64,000 nucleotides of DNA from the NCBI GenBank assembly GCA_030248135.1, contig JASANC010004854.1, forward strand, positions 1-64,000, given 5' to 3'. Below, in pieces: positions 47,428 to 58,960 of this stretch. Each line of letters starts with the position of its first letter. Within the stretch, counting starts at the first letter, position 1. Source of the DNA: Theristus sp. LFF4_11 (taxonomy: Eukaryota; Nematoda; Chromadorea; Monhysterida; Xyalidae). A model generated the notes under the pieces. The model was not told where the DNA came from, did not search any database, and saw only the letters and a list, made by a program, of their open reading frames with translations. The translations under genes and the position numbers were made by a program.

Positions 47428-49612
47428 CGTAATGCATCATTATTAAAACAGGTGCATGTGCAGTGGCGGTGGCCCCTGCCCTTTAACACAGGAAAGAAAA
47501 AAATGCAAAAACTAAATTGATCATTTTCACCTTATCAAAAAGGCTTGGCTTAGGATTAGGATTAGGTTTAGGATTAGGAACCTCCAACGACTCATTGCAA
47601 GCAACCTCTGATCAGAAATCAAAAAAATCACTTTTAAGTATGTATAAAGCTTCATTACTAAAGCGCACGCGCACGGCATTGGCATGCTCATGCTCATGAT
47701 CCACTAACGCGCGTGCACACGCTCCGGCCCCAATAAGAACTTGTTCAAAACGCAATTGTTCTGACATCTTCCTTCTCCAAAAGGCTTGGCTTAGGTTAGG
47801 GTTAGGTCAGGATTATGTTTAGCTTTGAATTAGGCTTTAGGATTAGGTTTTGGTTTAGGCTAGTTTAAACAACGTCTGCCAACATCAGTGGTTTGTTTTA
47901 GTACGACAGGCCAACCAAATTTTGGTTAAACTTTTTTTTCAAAAAAATCGGGGTTTTTAATTTTTTATTAATTAAAAAGATTGGTCATAAAAATTGCACT
48001 TTTCATCTAAAAATGCGTTTAAAAGTAAGACACTTTCTACAGAAACAGAAAGTGACATTTATGCTTTTAAGCCAAGCCTTTTTGATAAGGTGAACGAACG
48101 TGAAAATAAGCGTGAAGCTTCAGGTAGGTTCCTAATCCTAAACCTAATCCTAATCCTAATCCTTAGCCAAGCCTTTTTGATAAGGTGAAAATGATCAACT
48201 AAGTTTTTGCATTTTTTTTCTCTCCTGTGTTATATGGCAGGCCCTGCCCGGCAGGGGCCACCACCTAGGGTTAGGGGAAAAAAAATCCGGATTTTTTTTT
48301 AAATTAAAAAAAAAATTTTTTTTTTAAATTTTTTTTTACAAGTTAGGTTTGTTCGAAGCGTCTCGTCGAGCTGAGTTCATCTAGACTATTTTCAGAACGA
48401 TCCGGAAAACTATAAGAGCGAAAATCGTGTTTTATTGAAATTATGTCCATTTCATAGAGGGAAAGTTGCATTTTCAACAGTAAAACAGGACAATTTTCGA
48501 CGTGTACTTGAATATTGAACCGTTCTTAGTTGTTCCTCTTTAGAAAATTACCAAAATTTGACTGTGTTCAAAAATTCCTGTTTGCTGTAGCTAAGTCGGC
48601 AACCCCTGTCGACCCGGTCGCCCCCCCCAAGACACTTACTTTCAGGTTCAACCAGCTGTGCTATCTGCCACATGGCGAGAGCCCACTCTTCAAATCATCG
48701 TATCGAAAACACGTACCATGATTTCGCGATCACGTTGCGGGCAACTGACAGACGCAAGTTTAACACGTTAGTTTAGCTCAGCACGCAAGTTTTAACATGT
48801 GGCCATGTTATCGGGTATCTGAAAAACGGTCGTGTGATGTGGTATTAACCAACATCCCCGCTCCAATTGTTTAACAATATATCGCACAACTCCATTGTAG
48901 ACCTATAACATACGCCAATCAACAAAATATCATGTTCATCTCATGGCCTACCGACTGAAAAAACATGTTCTAAGTTGCAAGAAAACGATTTCTGAAACGA
49001 TATTTCAATTCAGTTAAGTCATTTCAACGCTAAAAATTGACTCTAGAAGTCATCCAAATCGAAAAACATGGAGTACGTCGGTCAAAATGACCAAATAATG
49101 ACATGTACCTAAGCACACAAAGAAGTTGGGAAGAAAATTTGGTTTGAACTTTCAAAAAATTATGCCATAAATTTTTCAAATTTTTTTTTAAGTTTGAAAA
49201 AAAAAATCCAAATTTTTTTTTTAAAAAAAAACGAAAAAAAAATAAAAAAAAATTTTTTTTTTTCAAAGCCCCTAACCCTACCACCACCGCCACTGCACAT
49301 GCACATCACGAAAAAAAAACCGATTGAAAAAAGAATTAAAAAATCGAACCCTAGTTCAAAGTGTAACCGCCTGATCAATGTGAGTTTCCTAATGAAATAT
49401 AGTAGTGGGTGGCGGTGGAAGTCACTGGAAACGAATTATTGGGCTGGGCCGGTAATGGATGGGCCGGAAATGAGTGGGCCGGAAATGCGTGGGACGATAA
49501 TGAACTGGGCCGGTAATGGGTGGGCCGGAAATGAGTGGGCCGGAAATGAGTAGGCCGGAAATGTTGGGCCGGAAATGTGTGGGCTGGAAATAACGGGACG
49601 CAAGTGAACGCA
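47428..49612. repeat. Composite repeat with TTAGG-type arrays, inverted arms and a GGCCGGAAATG minisatellite
   Basis: Inverted arms: 47440-47590 (GTGCAGTGGCGGTGGCCCCTG, TTGATCATTTTCACCTTATC, GGCTTGGCTTAGG then TTAGGATTAGG units) against 48125-48265 continuing at 49289. From 49300 a unique segment leads to about 13 copies of a 15-17-bp unit (GGGCCGGAAATGAGT) at 49440-49600. The same modules, inverted, occur at 58487-58960. The hAT-like element at 48266 is nested inside. No ORF of note. Confidence 0.65.
48266..49280. mobile_element. hAT-like non-autonomous element, copy 2
   Basis: 1015 bp, nearly identical to 30275-31305 apart from a short deletion near 49170 and poly-A/T length changes. 8-bp target duplication CCACCACC at 48258-48265 and 49281-49288. 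Removing it restores the arm sequence GGGGCCACCACCGCCACTGC of the host repeat. Confidence 0.8.
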
Positions 49613-49892
49613 CGCCGTGTCGGGTTGCAGGGCGGTTTCGCCTGTCGCGTGACCCCCCCCCCCGACGTTGTGCTCTTGGGTGCTCTGAGGGGTGGGGGAA
49701 TACATGGGAATACCCCCCACCCCACCCCACCCACACCCACCCCCACGTCGTCGGTGGTGTTCGTGTTCCTTTCCCACCTTGTGTCCCAACATGCATCGTG
49801 TTCGTTCGTGTGTTCCTATCATCCTGCCTTTTGCCCCAACCAGTACCGCGTTCGTGTTCCTTTTCTACCCTACGCCGCTCTCAGCACAGTTA

Positions 49893-50494
49893 CAGTGGCG
49901 AGCAAAAGTTTGGAAACCCCTGTGCGCCCGTAGTTTGTGGTGGTTTATGCGTGCTAGCGTGCTTTTATAGTGCGTCTGTCCTCAACACATGCTAGCTTTG
50001 TTTTTTATGAACACAGCAAAACACATGACATACTGTACAGTGCCTTTTCATTTATTTTTGCTTTTGACGTTGCAATAGCCTGACAATTTGCTCACTGCTA
50101 AAACTGTGTGTGCTTTACTTTGCGTACCAATTGCTTCTGAAATGAATTGAAAGTGATTGAACTGCAGCCCGGTGGCTGTTTTTGACAAACTGCTTACTGG
50201 AGTGACTCCAGTGGCGTCGAATTCTCGCCATAGTGTATTAGTGACGGAAGAAGTGAACAAGCATGAGCCAAACACGCTGATGTTTCGCCTGTCATTCAAA
50301 GTACCGCGTGCGTACTATGGTGTGTATAAAAAATAGCACGGCGTGTGTTATTATCATTTTTGTGTGTGGTAGTTCCTCCAAAAACAAAAAATATTTGCGT
50401 GTGTGGATAGCAATGACGCAAAACTTACCCATCCAACACGCGCGATATGTAGCGGGCCGGGCGCACAGGGGTTTCCAAACTTTTGCTCGCCACA
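49893..50494. mobile_element. Tc1/mariner-type relic
   Basis: The left end CAGTGGCGAGCAAAAGTTTG after TA and the right end CAAACTTTTGCTCGCCAC are inverted repeats extending about 45 bp (including AACCCCTGTGCGCC). About 600 bp; no transposase recognised. The right TA duplication is mutated. Confidence 0.7.
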
Positions 50495-51441
50495 CAGGCA
50501 TTATATTACCTTACTAATGTTCTAATCCAAGCGTAACCAAAACAACGAACGCTGTCGAAAAATCACATGGATTTTGCTTTCTCAGTTGTCAGGAAGAAAC
50601 AGAATTGCATTTCTTTTTACACGTTTTGCAAAAACAATGAAAACAGTGCTGTGTGCCGTTTCTCACGCTGTGCACTCGCACGGGTTTTCTCATGCATCCA
50701 TCAACAGGTGCATTAGTCCAATCATGTAAATATGTACATACAATACTCAAATCGTTTACAAACTCAGCGACTGTAAATAAATTTGAAAGCCCTTTGTCGA
50801 ACATATTTTTCAAACAAATCTATAAAGTTTTCAAAGCGCTTTATATGTTGAAAAATATTTTTTTTATGTTTGTTTGATTACGTGAGCGCGTACGGGGAGT
50901 TTTGAAAAACATTCACTGATAACGATCTCCGATGAATTCAAATTTTTTGGCTTTCTAATTCGGATCTTTTCTATCATCTTTGCTGCGTGCTGCACTGTAC
51001 AGTCCACGTGAATGTTTACATGCTTTAGAAGTCCACTGTTTGAAGTGCATTCAAGTTTAAAAGAACGCATTTTCGCAAGTGGCAAAGAATAAAAATGGTG
51101 TTGCCATTATTGCGCAAAAAAGACAGACAGACGAGACCGTGAAATGACTGAAAATTAGTCTGCCGCCGTTTATTTGCCAATAATAAATGTTTTATGATTA
51201 CTTGCGATTCAAATCCTCTTTTCGCCGTCATTTGTCAAAAAAAACTGCAGCGAAACTGCACCTGTGCAAAACTGTGAAAGGTGAGCAATATTGAAAAACA
51301 CCATCGTTTTTCAGCTAGCAAAACAACACTTACGATCATCCAAATCAACGGTGACATTGCTGTAATTCTGTTGGTCTGTTCGGTAAAGTAGCCGGCAAGA
51401 GGAACTTCCAGAATAATTTCGTTCTAACATATTTGAGAACA
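50495..51441. other. Intergenic, upstream of the acid-phosphatase-like gene
   Basis: No exon or repeat family identified; it should contain the promoter of the gene starting at 51442. Confidence 0.45.
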
Positions 51442-54400
51442 ATGGCGTTATCATCGGCGCTTCGACTTGTGATGTTGTGGTCCTCACTTGCTGCGCTGGG
51501 TGCAAGCACCAGTCGTCAATTGGTGCTCGTTCAAAGTGTAATGTCAATGTGTTCTCTTTTTGTTCTTGACATACAGTATGGGTGTAATGTGTACAGTCTC
51601 CAAGCACTATTCAACTTAGCTCATTGGGTTGTTGATCAAATGATGCATGCATTGTGCGCACTCATTGCTGTTTTGAGGCGGAGTCTCCAATATACGCATA
51701 TCACACGTGTTCACCAACCAATATGAGCTATGAGTTGGATATGGCTGAGAGTTAGACTGGATGACTTCGTTTTCGGATTGCGCATGAATTTGTCAGGGCG
51801 TTATTTTTTCATGAAGTTCAAATTCAGGTGTGGAATTTTGGCGACCACAGCGCACTCAGAGCCATTCCGGACACCGCACAATTGAAATGGCCAAGCGGAT
51901 TAGCGATGCTTAGCCAAGTATGATGCACCTTTAGTCATACATGACTTTTTGTTGGTTTTTTTCACCACAATTCCAGTTTACTATGCGTTCCAATGAACTG
52001 ACTTTTTGCTGGATTGCACAGGATGGAGTCGCCGGCGGTGTTCAGCTTGGCCAAATCTTGCAGAGTCGCTATGTTTATGATCTTGGGTTGCTCGATTTGT
52101 CCAACGCAGACGAGGTTTGCAATTTTAAACGAAGCGCCAACACTACATACTAAGAATAGCTTCCAGCGTTTTTCTGATCCGAAAAAAACGGCAAGAAGCT
52201 ACAGTACAAAGTGGCGATAATGCATGACCGCTGGCATTTGTTGCAGATTCATATCGAAAGCAGCAGGCGTAATTTGTCGCAAACAATGGCGCAGACGGTG
52301 GCGGCCGGTTTGTGGTCGTTGAACGGCGCGCGTTGGCCGCGTGCGTGGCGGCCTCTGCCAATCGCCGTTGCCGCTGAACCCATGGCAAGCATTGACAAAA
52401 CAAAAAACCTTACCAAAATGTCGCTAAAAAGCTGACTGCACGTTTTTTTGCCTGTGAATGCATCTTTTTACTGCTTGCCTTATTAGAAACTGGACGCCGA
52501 CGTGTCCTGTGACTTCGCTGAGTCACGATTGAACGGCAGAGTGTTCACGGCGCGTTGGTTTCGCGACGCCAACAATTTGGTGAACGAGAAAGTTTCTTAA
52601 TTTATCAGTGTTTGGTGTTTACATTGCCGTTTAAAAAAAACATTGAGCTCAAAAAAAGCAATGCAGACATTGCGCGTTCAGGAATTCCTTCGTGGTCTGT
52701 TTGTGAACGCTCGAATGAACGTTACAGCCGTCGAATCGGTTCGGCCGTTGTACTATTTGTGGGACGCATTGAATTCGATGGTCTGTTGTGTCTCCACAAT
52801 GTTTATCTTTTGCTGAACGCTTTGCACAAATGCAACATTTTCTCATAAGAGAATTACAAACTCATCAGAAAGACGAATTCGGGAGACTGCCGAGCTGGAT
52901 TGATGCGGACTCGTTTCAAACAATGAAAAGTTTGCTCGACGCAGCGTTCGCGATCGGCTTCAACGATCCAACCGTTGGTCGCTTGCGCGCGGGTACAGTG
53001 TGTTTGTTGATACCTGTCACGTTTTCGCAGCACACAGAGCATGAGAAACCTTGAATTACACGGTATACGGTTAGAAAAGCGAATATATCAATCGGGTTTG
53101 GTTGAAATGGAACAGCCCATTTTGCTTGCAAACTCAGATTCCGTGTTCTTTTAAGTGTGCTCTGTCTATTTTGCAAAACCAATGACAAGTTAAATAAACA
53201 ATGTGCAAACTTGTTTTTAAAAACATTTCAGATTCATACGTGTTCAGATAGGAGTTCTGTGAGTTTTGAAATGTTGATCACAAATCTTCCACAAAAAAAC
53301 TGAGCAGGCACTCTGATGGGCGACATCCTACGCAACATGGTGCTCATGCGTGACTGCAACTCGTTCCAGGACATCGCAACGTGCTGGCGAAAACATCCGG
53401 CCAAGTTCATCGGTTACTCCACGGTATTTATTGTTTTGGGTTTTTTTGATAGGAGCACTCCTTTTTTATCTTTCGTATCAATGAAACGATTGCAGCGCAC
53501 CACAGTGTCATTGGACATTTGCGGTCAATGAACACAATATAGGAGCATTTATGAAGCAGCATTAACTACTGCTTCATGAATGCTCCTTGTGTTCGTCAAA
53601 AAAACTCGAACACAGGACGACATAACGCTGCACGCGCTCGTCTCATCCTTGGGACTCGGTCAGGCGTCGATCCCGGGACCAGCCAGTGCGTTGGTGTTCG
53701 AGCTATGGCGCCGCGACGATGGACAGTTTGAAGTGGCAGTGAGTTTTTTTCAGTATTTTTAAACGTGTCAAACCATCCTGCCTGATTTGTTATACTTCAA
53801 AAAAGGAAGTTGAATCAAATAGTCGAAAAAAGTTCGTTTTAGTGGCTTTCAAAGTAGCAAGTAGCAACTTAAAAGTAGCAAGATTTTCTCACAGCTGAAT
53901 GTGACGCACTGCGCGGTGGGTGACTGATCATGCGGGAGCACTCAACAAATTTTGATTTGTGTTTGGCGTTGAGTTTTTCTTACCCAAGCAATGGGTGCTT
54001 TTACATTGTACCTGCAAAACGTTGCGTGAAACAACTGAACAGCTGCAACACTACGATGGATCGAGTATCAATGCCGTATGTGGTCGCCCGCGTTGTGTGA
54101 CGCTCATTTGCGTCGATGTTCAATGCAAGAACGAAATACAAGAGAAATTCCATTATTTAGCTTGAATTTTTTCTGTCGTCAAATACCGATTTGTAACACA
54201 CACACAGGTACTGTATAAAACGGGTGCACGACAGAAGTTGCGCGAAATGGTGGTCGGTGGTTGCTTCGATCTCGTCTGTCCGTTGGAGCGATTCGGCCGC
54301 CGGCTCGAGACGTTTCTGCCGACCGAGTGGAACATCGAGTGTGGAGGTGTGAAACCAATAGGTCGGTGAGAACACTTGGCTCTTACATCTCTGCTCGTTA

Positions 54401-55006
54401 AAACTCTGCTGTGGTTGGCCACTCTAAACCACACGAACATCATCTTTCCTACTGTTATCATCTCCTTTACTTCTGCGGACTCAATACACGGCAAAGATAG
54501 AAAAGCAGTTATATGCTTTTCGCCGGAATTAAAAAATTACGGACGTGACTTGAGTCTCTGAGAAACGGCTGTGTCATTTGGATCATTTTGAATTGCCGCA
54601 GAACCAAAAAAAACAGACAGAATGTTAAATTCAATAGAATTCAAGAGGAACCGCAAACGAGACTTCATTTTTCGCATTTCACACTCTAAAAACGAATTTC
54701 GGCACAAAATGGGCTGACCAGCGATGTAGAACAACGCCAATCAGGAGACTGGCTGTCCGTCGGTAAAGCACGATGTCTTCAAAAAAATTGTAGTAAGCAA
54801 ACTTGTTCTTTGTTCGGTTTCATTCAGACAGTTCATTCGAGCCGCTGAGCAAGTACTGCGTTGAAGAGTCGGACGCGTCAAAGGAGTGCCTCAGTTGGGC
54901 GCAGTTCAACTATTGCGCACTCGACGAGGGCGTCCGCTATCTCTGGTGCAGGCGAACGTGCCTGTGCGATCCTCAGTTCGCACGGTCACTGCGTCGGTCA
55001 ACTTGA
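51442..55006 (+). CDS. Histidine-acid-phosphatase-fold protein with lost catalytic residues and a C-terminal ShKT domain, 12 exons, about 472 aa
   Basis: Exons 51442-51537, 51828-51917, 52022-52114, 52247-52384, 52487-52591, 52667-52780, 52869-52992, 53308-53423, 53616-53738, 53989-54075, 54208-54361, 54828-55006; phases agree. Signal peptide (MALSSALRLVMLWSSLAALG). The fold is recognisable along its length: RQLVLVQSV, LRAIPDTAQLKWPSGLAML, GVQLGQILQSRY, GLWSLNGARWPRAWRPLPI, LPSWIDADSFQTMKSLLDAA, GDILRNMVLM, GYST, ITLHALVSSLGLG, CPLERFGRRLETFLPTEWNI. The RHGxRxP motif is replaced by NFGDHSA (residues 35-41), the R of RSTD by H (near 95), and the late HD by DD (293-294), so hydrolysis is unlikely. 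The last exon adds a six-Cys ShKT domain (KYCVEESDASKEC...WCRRTCLC), common in nematode secreted proteins. Exon 4 appears to use a GC donor. Confidence 0.85.
51580..51757. repeat. MITE family B copy
   Basis: In intron 1 of the acid-phosphatase-like gene: TTAGCTCATTGGGTTGTTG, GATGCATGCATTGTGC and the inverted partner TTCACCAACCAATATGAGC. Confidence 0.65.
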
Positions 55007-55069
55007 GCACCGCATCGTCCCGCACATATTGTAGCAGCCACAACAATGCAAAACTTCCGTACAAACTTA

Positions 55070-55245
55070 CAGACGAACTCAAAATTATACCTAGGCCATC
55101 AGCTGATTGGTTGGTTTTGAAGTGCTGCACGCATTCTGTGCAGGCATTGCTGTGGAGGTGGAGTCTACCCTGCGCAGAATGCTTCCATCACGTGCGATCG
55201 CTAACCCAACGTACATGGCCATAATTCAGAGTTCGACTGTACGCA
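55070..55245. repeat. MITE family B copy
   Basis: ACGAACTCAAAATTATACC, CAGCTGATTGGTTGG, the loop GGCATTGCTGTGGAGG and the end AGAGTTCGACTGTA. Starts about 65 bp after the stop of the acid-phosphatase-like gene. Confidence 0.65.
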
Positions 55246-57044
55246 CATATACAATGTACACTTCCGTGCGTTTGTTCATCATCAACTGACACCATTTCGC
55301 CTTTCCGTTCTGCCTCATTATTTATCAATTGAATACGGTTGTATCATTGTATTAAAATTTATCATGTATCATAAATTGTATCAATGTGAAAGAAGCTGTG
55401 ATTTTGTTTTTTTTTGTGATAACTTTGTGCTTGTGGTTTTTGAAAACAGATTCTGTTACAACATGGTGCTGTACTTTTGCAAGTTGCCATGCACACGCAC
55501 CCGTACAGCCATGAGAGTTCTTTTTTTCGTGCTGGGGAAAAAATCACTCGCCGCGGCGACACAGTCGCTCACTTTTTTTTACCACCGGGGATTTTTCCGC
55601 GGATTGCTGGAAATTTCGATGGGTCTAACGCCTAACAACATAAAGCAAAATGCAAAGATTAAAAAACAATCGATAAAAAATTTAAAAAAGTGATCTAAAG
55701 CATAAAAATTAAGAAAACATTAGCTTGCAAGCATGGAATTCAATCGCCGCACAATTACACTCAAAAGCAACTTATGCATTTATCAATCATGGAGGTGCCC
55801 GTGCGTGTCTGCTAACTAATTATCGCCAACTGGGAGTCTAAATCTGATTAAACACATCGACGTTAATTTGTTGCAATGCGACATGTCCCGTTTTTTTAAA
55901 TTCAAACCTCTAGAAACTTGTTTTGCCTTGGTACATTTTTAATTTTCAGATACTCCTATCTGGACGTCAGCGAAAAACACACACCGATTGTTGTTTCATG
56001 AGATGGCAGCAAAAAACTGCGAAAACTTACATTGAGAACATTGAGAAGTTTGAGAATAGTTCAGACGACAAAAAACTTGCTGCATGTTGAATTGAGAAAA
56101 TTGAGAAAATTGAGAATAGTTCAGACGACACTTATCGCGTTACTTGCAACAAATCCCCGTCGCTATATAGAGGTGTGCCCACCAAAGATTATAAGCCAGA
56201 TCGACCAGTCATGATTAAAAACGTCGGGAAGTGGGAACTTTCAAGGCCACGACAGTAAGTAAATTTGTTTCATTATGTAGCTCCAAGTGGGCTATTTGAA
56301 TAATTCACAACGGGACAAGACGTTTTTGCGTGTCAAGAATCAATTTATACCGAGTGAGTAATCATAAACAAAGTTGGAACTAAATGATTGAAAGCAACGC
56401 TTGGTGGTTTGGTGGTGCTCTTTGTGCCTCGTTAGCATTGCGTTTAAAAGTTCAGTTCTTCAAACTTAATATATTTTCTTGACTTTATACATAATCAACA
56501 ATTACCACAAGTTTCGAAATTACTCACTTCTGCTGATGCCTGGTGTCTTATTGGATCTAAGTGTGCGTTTGAGCGTCTGACGCCTTCAGTACTGATTTGC
56601 AAGAATTTGATCTTATCCTTGACGACCCTCGGCTTTTCTAAAAAACTCTTATGGCGCTCTGATGTGCCGCTTATGTTGTTCATTACTTCAAAATTGACAT
56701 TAATTAGTTGGGGTTAGGACTAAGCAAAAACCGATTATCCATAATTTGGATTTTTGTCCTACATGCCACGTACAGGCACTGCCTCTGAGATCCGCAATAA
56801 AGTGAACCATACGTCTACAACTACAGTTGTTAGATGACATTGTTGGCTCACATTTATTTTTGTTAACTAGTTGATAAACAAACGCCTGGTCTGAAGATAT
56901 TGCAGTCGTTGTTAACGCAGTGAAGCAAAGCTTGCCGCAAAGCTAACACACGCATTTTGTGCTGTCCTTAGACAAACACCTCCACACAAAAAAGCAACCG
57001 AGCGTTTTGAATTTTGACGCGGGATCTTACAACTTTGGTATGTG
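55246..57044. other. Intergenic, no gene seen
   Basis: A/T-rich. 56025-56135 contains a short direct duplication (AATAGTTCAGACGACA twice, with ATTGAGAA repeats between). Confidence 0.45.
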
Positions 57045-57049
57045 TGTAT

Positions 57050-57465
57050 TATCTTTTCTTTAAGACCCGCGACTCAATGCAGTTGTGGACGTGAAAGGAA
57101 ACTAGTTTCAATCTTTCTGTGGTAATTCAGAATAGCCTAAGTGACCCGGCCTTGTTTAGGGGACTCGGATCCCTTTGCCAATTTTGAATTCCCGCGTCAT
57201 GCATGAGACTGCTTACCCATCTATGCGCTCAGTGAGATGCGGGACCAAAATAAAAGATATTATTTTCTTTTCTTTAAGACCTGCGACTCAATGCGGTTGT
57301 GGACGTGAAAGGAAACTAGTTTCAAATTCTATGAGGCAATTCAAAATCGCCTGAGTGACTCGGCCCTATTTAGGGGACTCGAATCGCTTTGCAAATTTTG
57401 AATTCCCGCGTCCTGCATGATTCTATGCGCGCATTGAGACGCTGGACCAAAATGAAAGATATTAC
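57050..57465. repeat. Two MITE family C copies in tandem
   Basis: Copy 1 runs 57050-57259 and copy 2 57262-57465, same orientation. Each starts ATCTTTTCTTTAAGACC with GACTCAATGC and ends near GACCAAAATRAAAGATATT; the junction is only a few bases. They sit about 215 bp upstream of the RFamide precursor start. Confidence 0.75.
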
Positions 57466-57679
57466 ATGAATACGTTTTCAAAATCTTTCAAGTGTTAAAT
57501 TGAAAAATTTAATTACGACAAGCTTCCAAACGCCGTGATCTTTTATACATACTAAATTTACAATTTGTATACATATGAAATACAAAAAACTGGCCAACCC
57601 CAACCAGTTCAAATTGCGGTTGTCAACAATAAAGTTCATTCCATCTTGCAGGTTCATCTCGGATTTCGATGCAGTCACC

Positions 57680-58456
57680 ATGCAAGCATCAATTTTAAAG
57701 TTAGGTTTGTTCCTTTTTTACCCGATCGCCAATATTCTAACGAACGCCGATGACGGAATTAATAATCGATTGACAAACAGCGATGTTCATCGCGTACACC
57801 CTCAAACTTCTGCAATGGGCGATCCACATGCAAACGAAAAAGGTTCATTGAAAGTGTCACAAATTTTACTATGCTGCAAAAGCGATCACCTACATAGTCT
57901 GAAAGAACTTTTATCATTCAACAATTGTTTGATGTTCACAATTTATACAGATGTGCTCGACAAACTTGTTAAACTGATACACATGCTGGATGCAAATGAC
58001 GATACTGTTGAGCAAAAGTAAGCTTCTTGTTTTTGATCGGATTTTTTTTTTCAAACTAGCCGGCTAAATTGTTTTCCACATCGTTGCAGTGCTCAAAAGG
58101 ATCAGTCTGAGACGGAACGCAAAACGCCCAGCGAACTGAAACCAATACGATTCGGAAAAAAAGCCGGCATTAAACCAATGCGCTTTGGTAAAAAAGCTGA
58201 CATAAAACCGATGCGTTTCGGTAAAAAGGCCGGCATAAAACCAATGCGTTTTGGTAAAAAAGGCGGCATAAAACCAATGCGCTTTGGCAAAAGAACCGAC
58301 ATTAAACCGATGCGTTTTGGTAAAAGAGGCAGCATTAAACCGATGCGTTTCGGCAAAAAAGCTGACATAAAACCGATGCGTTTTGGTAAAAGATCCGGCA
58401 TTAAACCGATGCGCTTCGGTAAACGCGACAACGTGCGGCCAATGCGATTTGGCTGA
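57680..58456 (+). CDS. FMRFamide-like (FLP-type) neuropeptide precursor, 2 exons, 234 aa
   Basis: Exon 1 57680-58017 (phase 2, donor GTAAGC) and exon 2 58090-58456 after GTTGCAG. The start was chosen at the ATG giving a leader (QASILKLGLFLFYPIANIL). After an acidic spacer, exon 2 holds ten peptide copies in a row with no spacers, each ending in Gly before KK, KR or the stop: one ELKPIRFG, eight IKPMRFG forms preceded by AG, AD, GG, TD, GS or SG, and a final DNVRPMRFG. The mature products should be (K/R)P(M/I)RFamides, secreted by neurons and acting on peptide GPCRs (family knowledge). I do not recognise this exact consensus as a named flp gene. The transcript end falls within the repeat beginning at 58487. 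Confidence 0.9.
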
Positions 58457-58486
58457 GCCGTGTGATACGTATTTCTGTGGTTTTTT

Positions 58487-58960
58487 GCGGCGTGCGTTCA
58501 TTTGCGTCCCGTTATTTCCGGCCCACGCATTTCCGGCCCAACATTTCCGGCCCACTCATTTCCGGCCCATTCATTTCCGGCCCACCCGTTACCGGCCCGT
58601 TCATTTGCGTCCCACGCATGTCCGGCCCACTCATTTCCGGCCCACCCATTACCGGCCCAGCCCAATAATTCGCTTCCAGTGACTTCAACTGCCACCCACT
58701 GCTATATTTCATAGGAAACTCACACTGATCAGGCGGTTACACTCTGAACTAGGGTTCGATTTTTTAATTCTTTTTTTCAATCGGATTTTTTTTGGGATGC
58801 ATCATTATTTAGAGATGTGCATGTGCTGTAGCGGTGCCCCTGCCCTATAACACAGGAAGGAAAAAATGCAAAACTAAATTGATCATTTTCACCTTATCAA
58901 AAAGGCTTGGCTTAGGATTAGGATTAGGTTTAGGATTAGGAATGATTAGGATTAGGAAAC
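58487..58960. repeat. Composite repeat with minisatellite, inverted partial copy of 47428-49612
   Basis: GGCGTGCGTTCATTTGCGTC, about ten TTTCCGGCCCA units to 58670, then the shared segment with CACCCACTGCTATATTTCAT, then TTGATCATTTTCACCTTATC and TTAGGATTAGG units at 58900-58945. Begins 30 bp after the neuropeptide stop codon. Confidence 0.7.

Noticed and set aside
47530..47585. Internal telomere or chromosome fusion site from TTAGGATTAGG units
   Set aside because: Too few and irregular units, repeated at several places inside a defined composite repeat; not a head-to-head telomere junction.
49375..49822. ORFs reading repeated RPTHF or GWAGNE units
   Set aside because: Produced by the 15-17-bp GGCCGGAAATG minisatellite; open in several frames and both strands, so not evidence of a protein.
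50048..50299. Tc1 transposase remnant in the element at 49893
   Set aside because: The 83-aa ORF shows no helix-turn-helix or DDE motif that I can recognise.
58064..58555. Long minus-strand ORFs across the neuropeptide repeats
   Set aside because: They are antisense shadows of the KPMRFG repeats; the plus frame has signal peptide, splice sites and cleavage sites.
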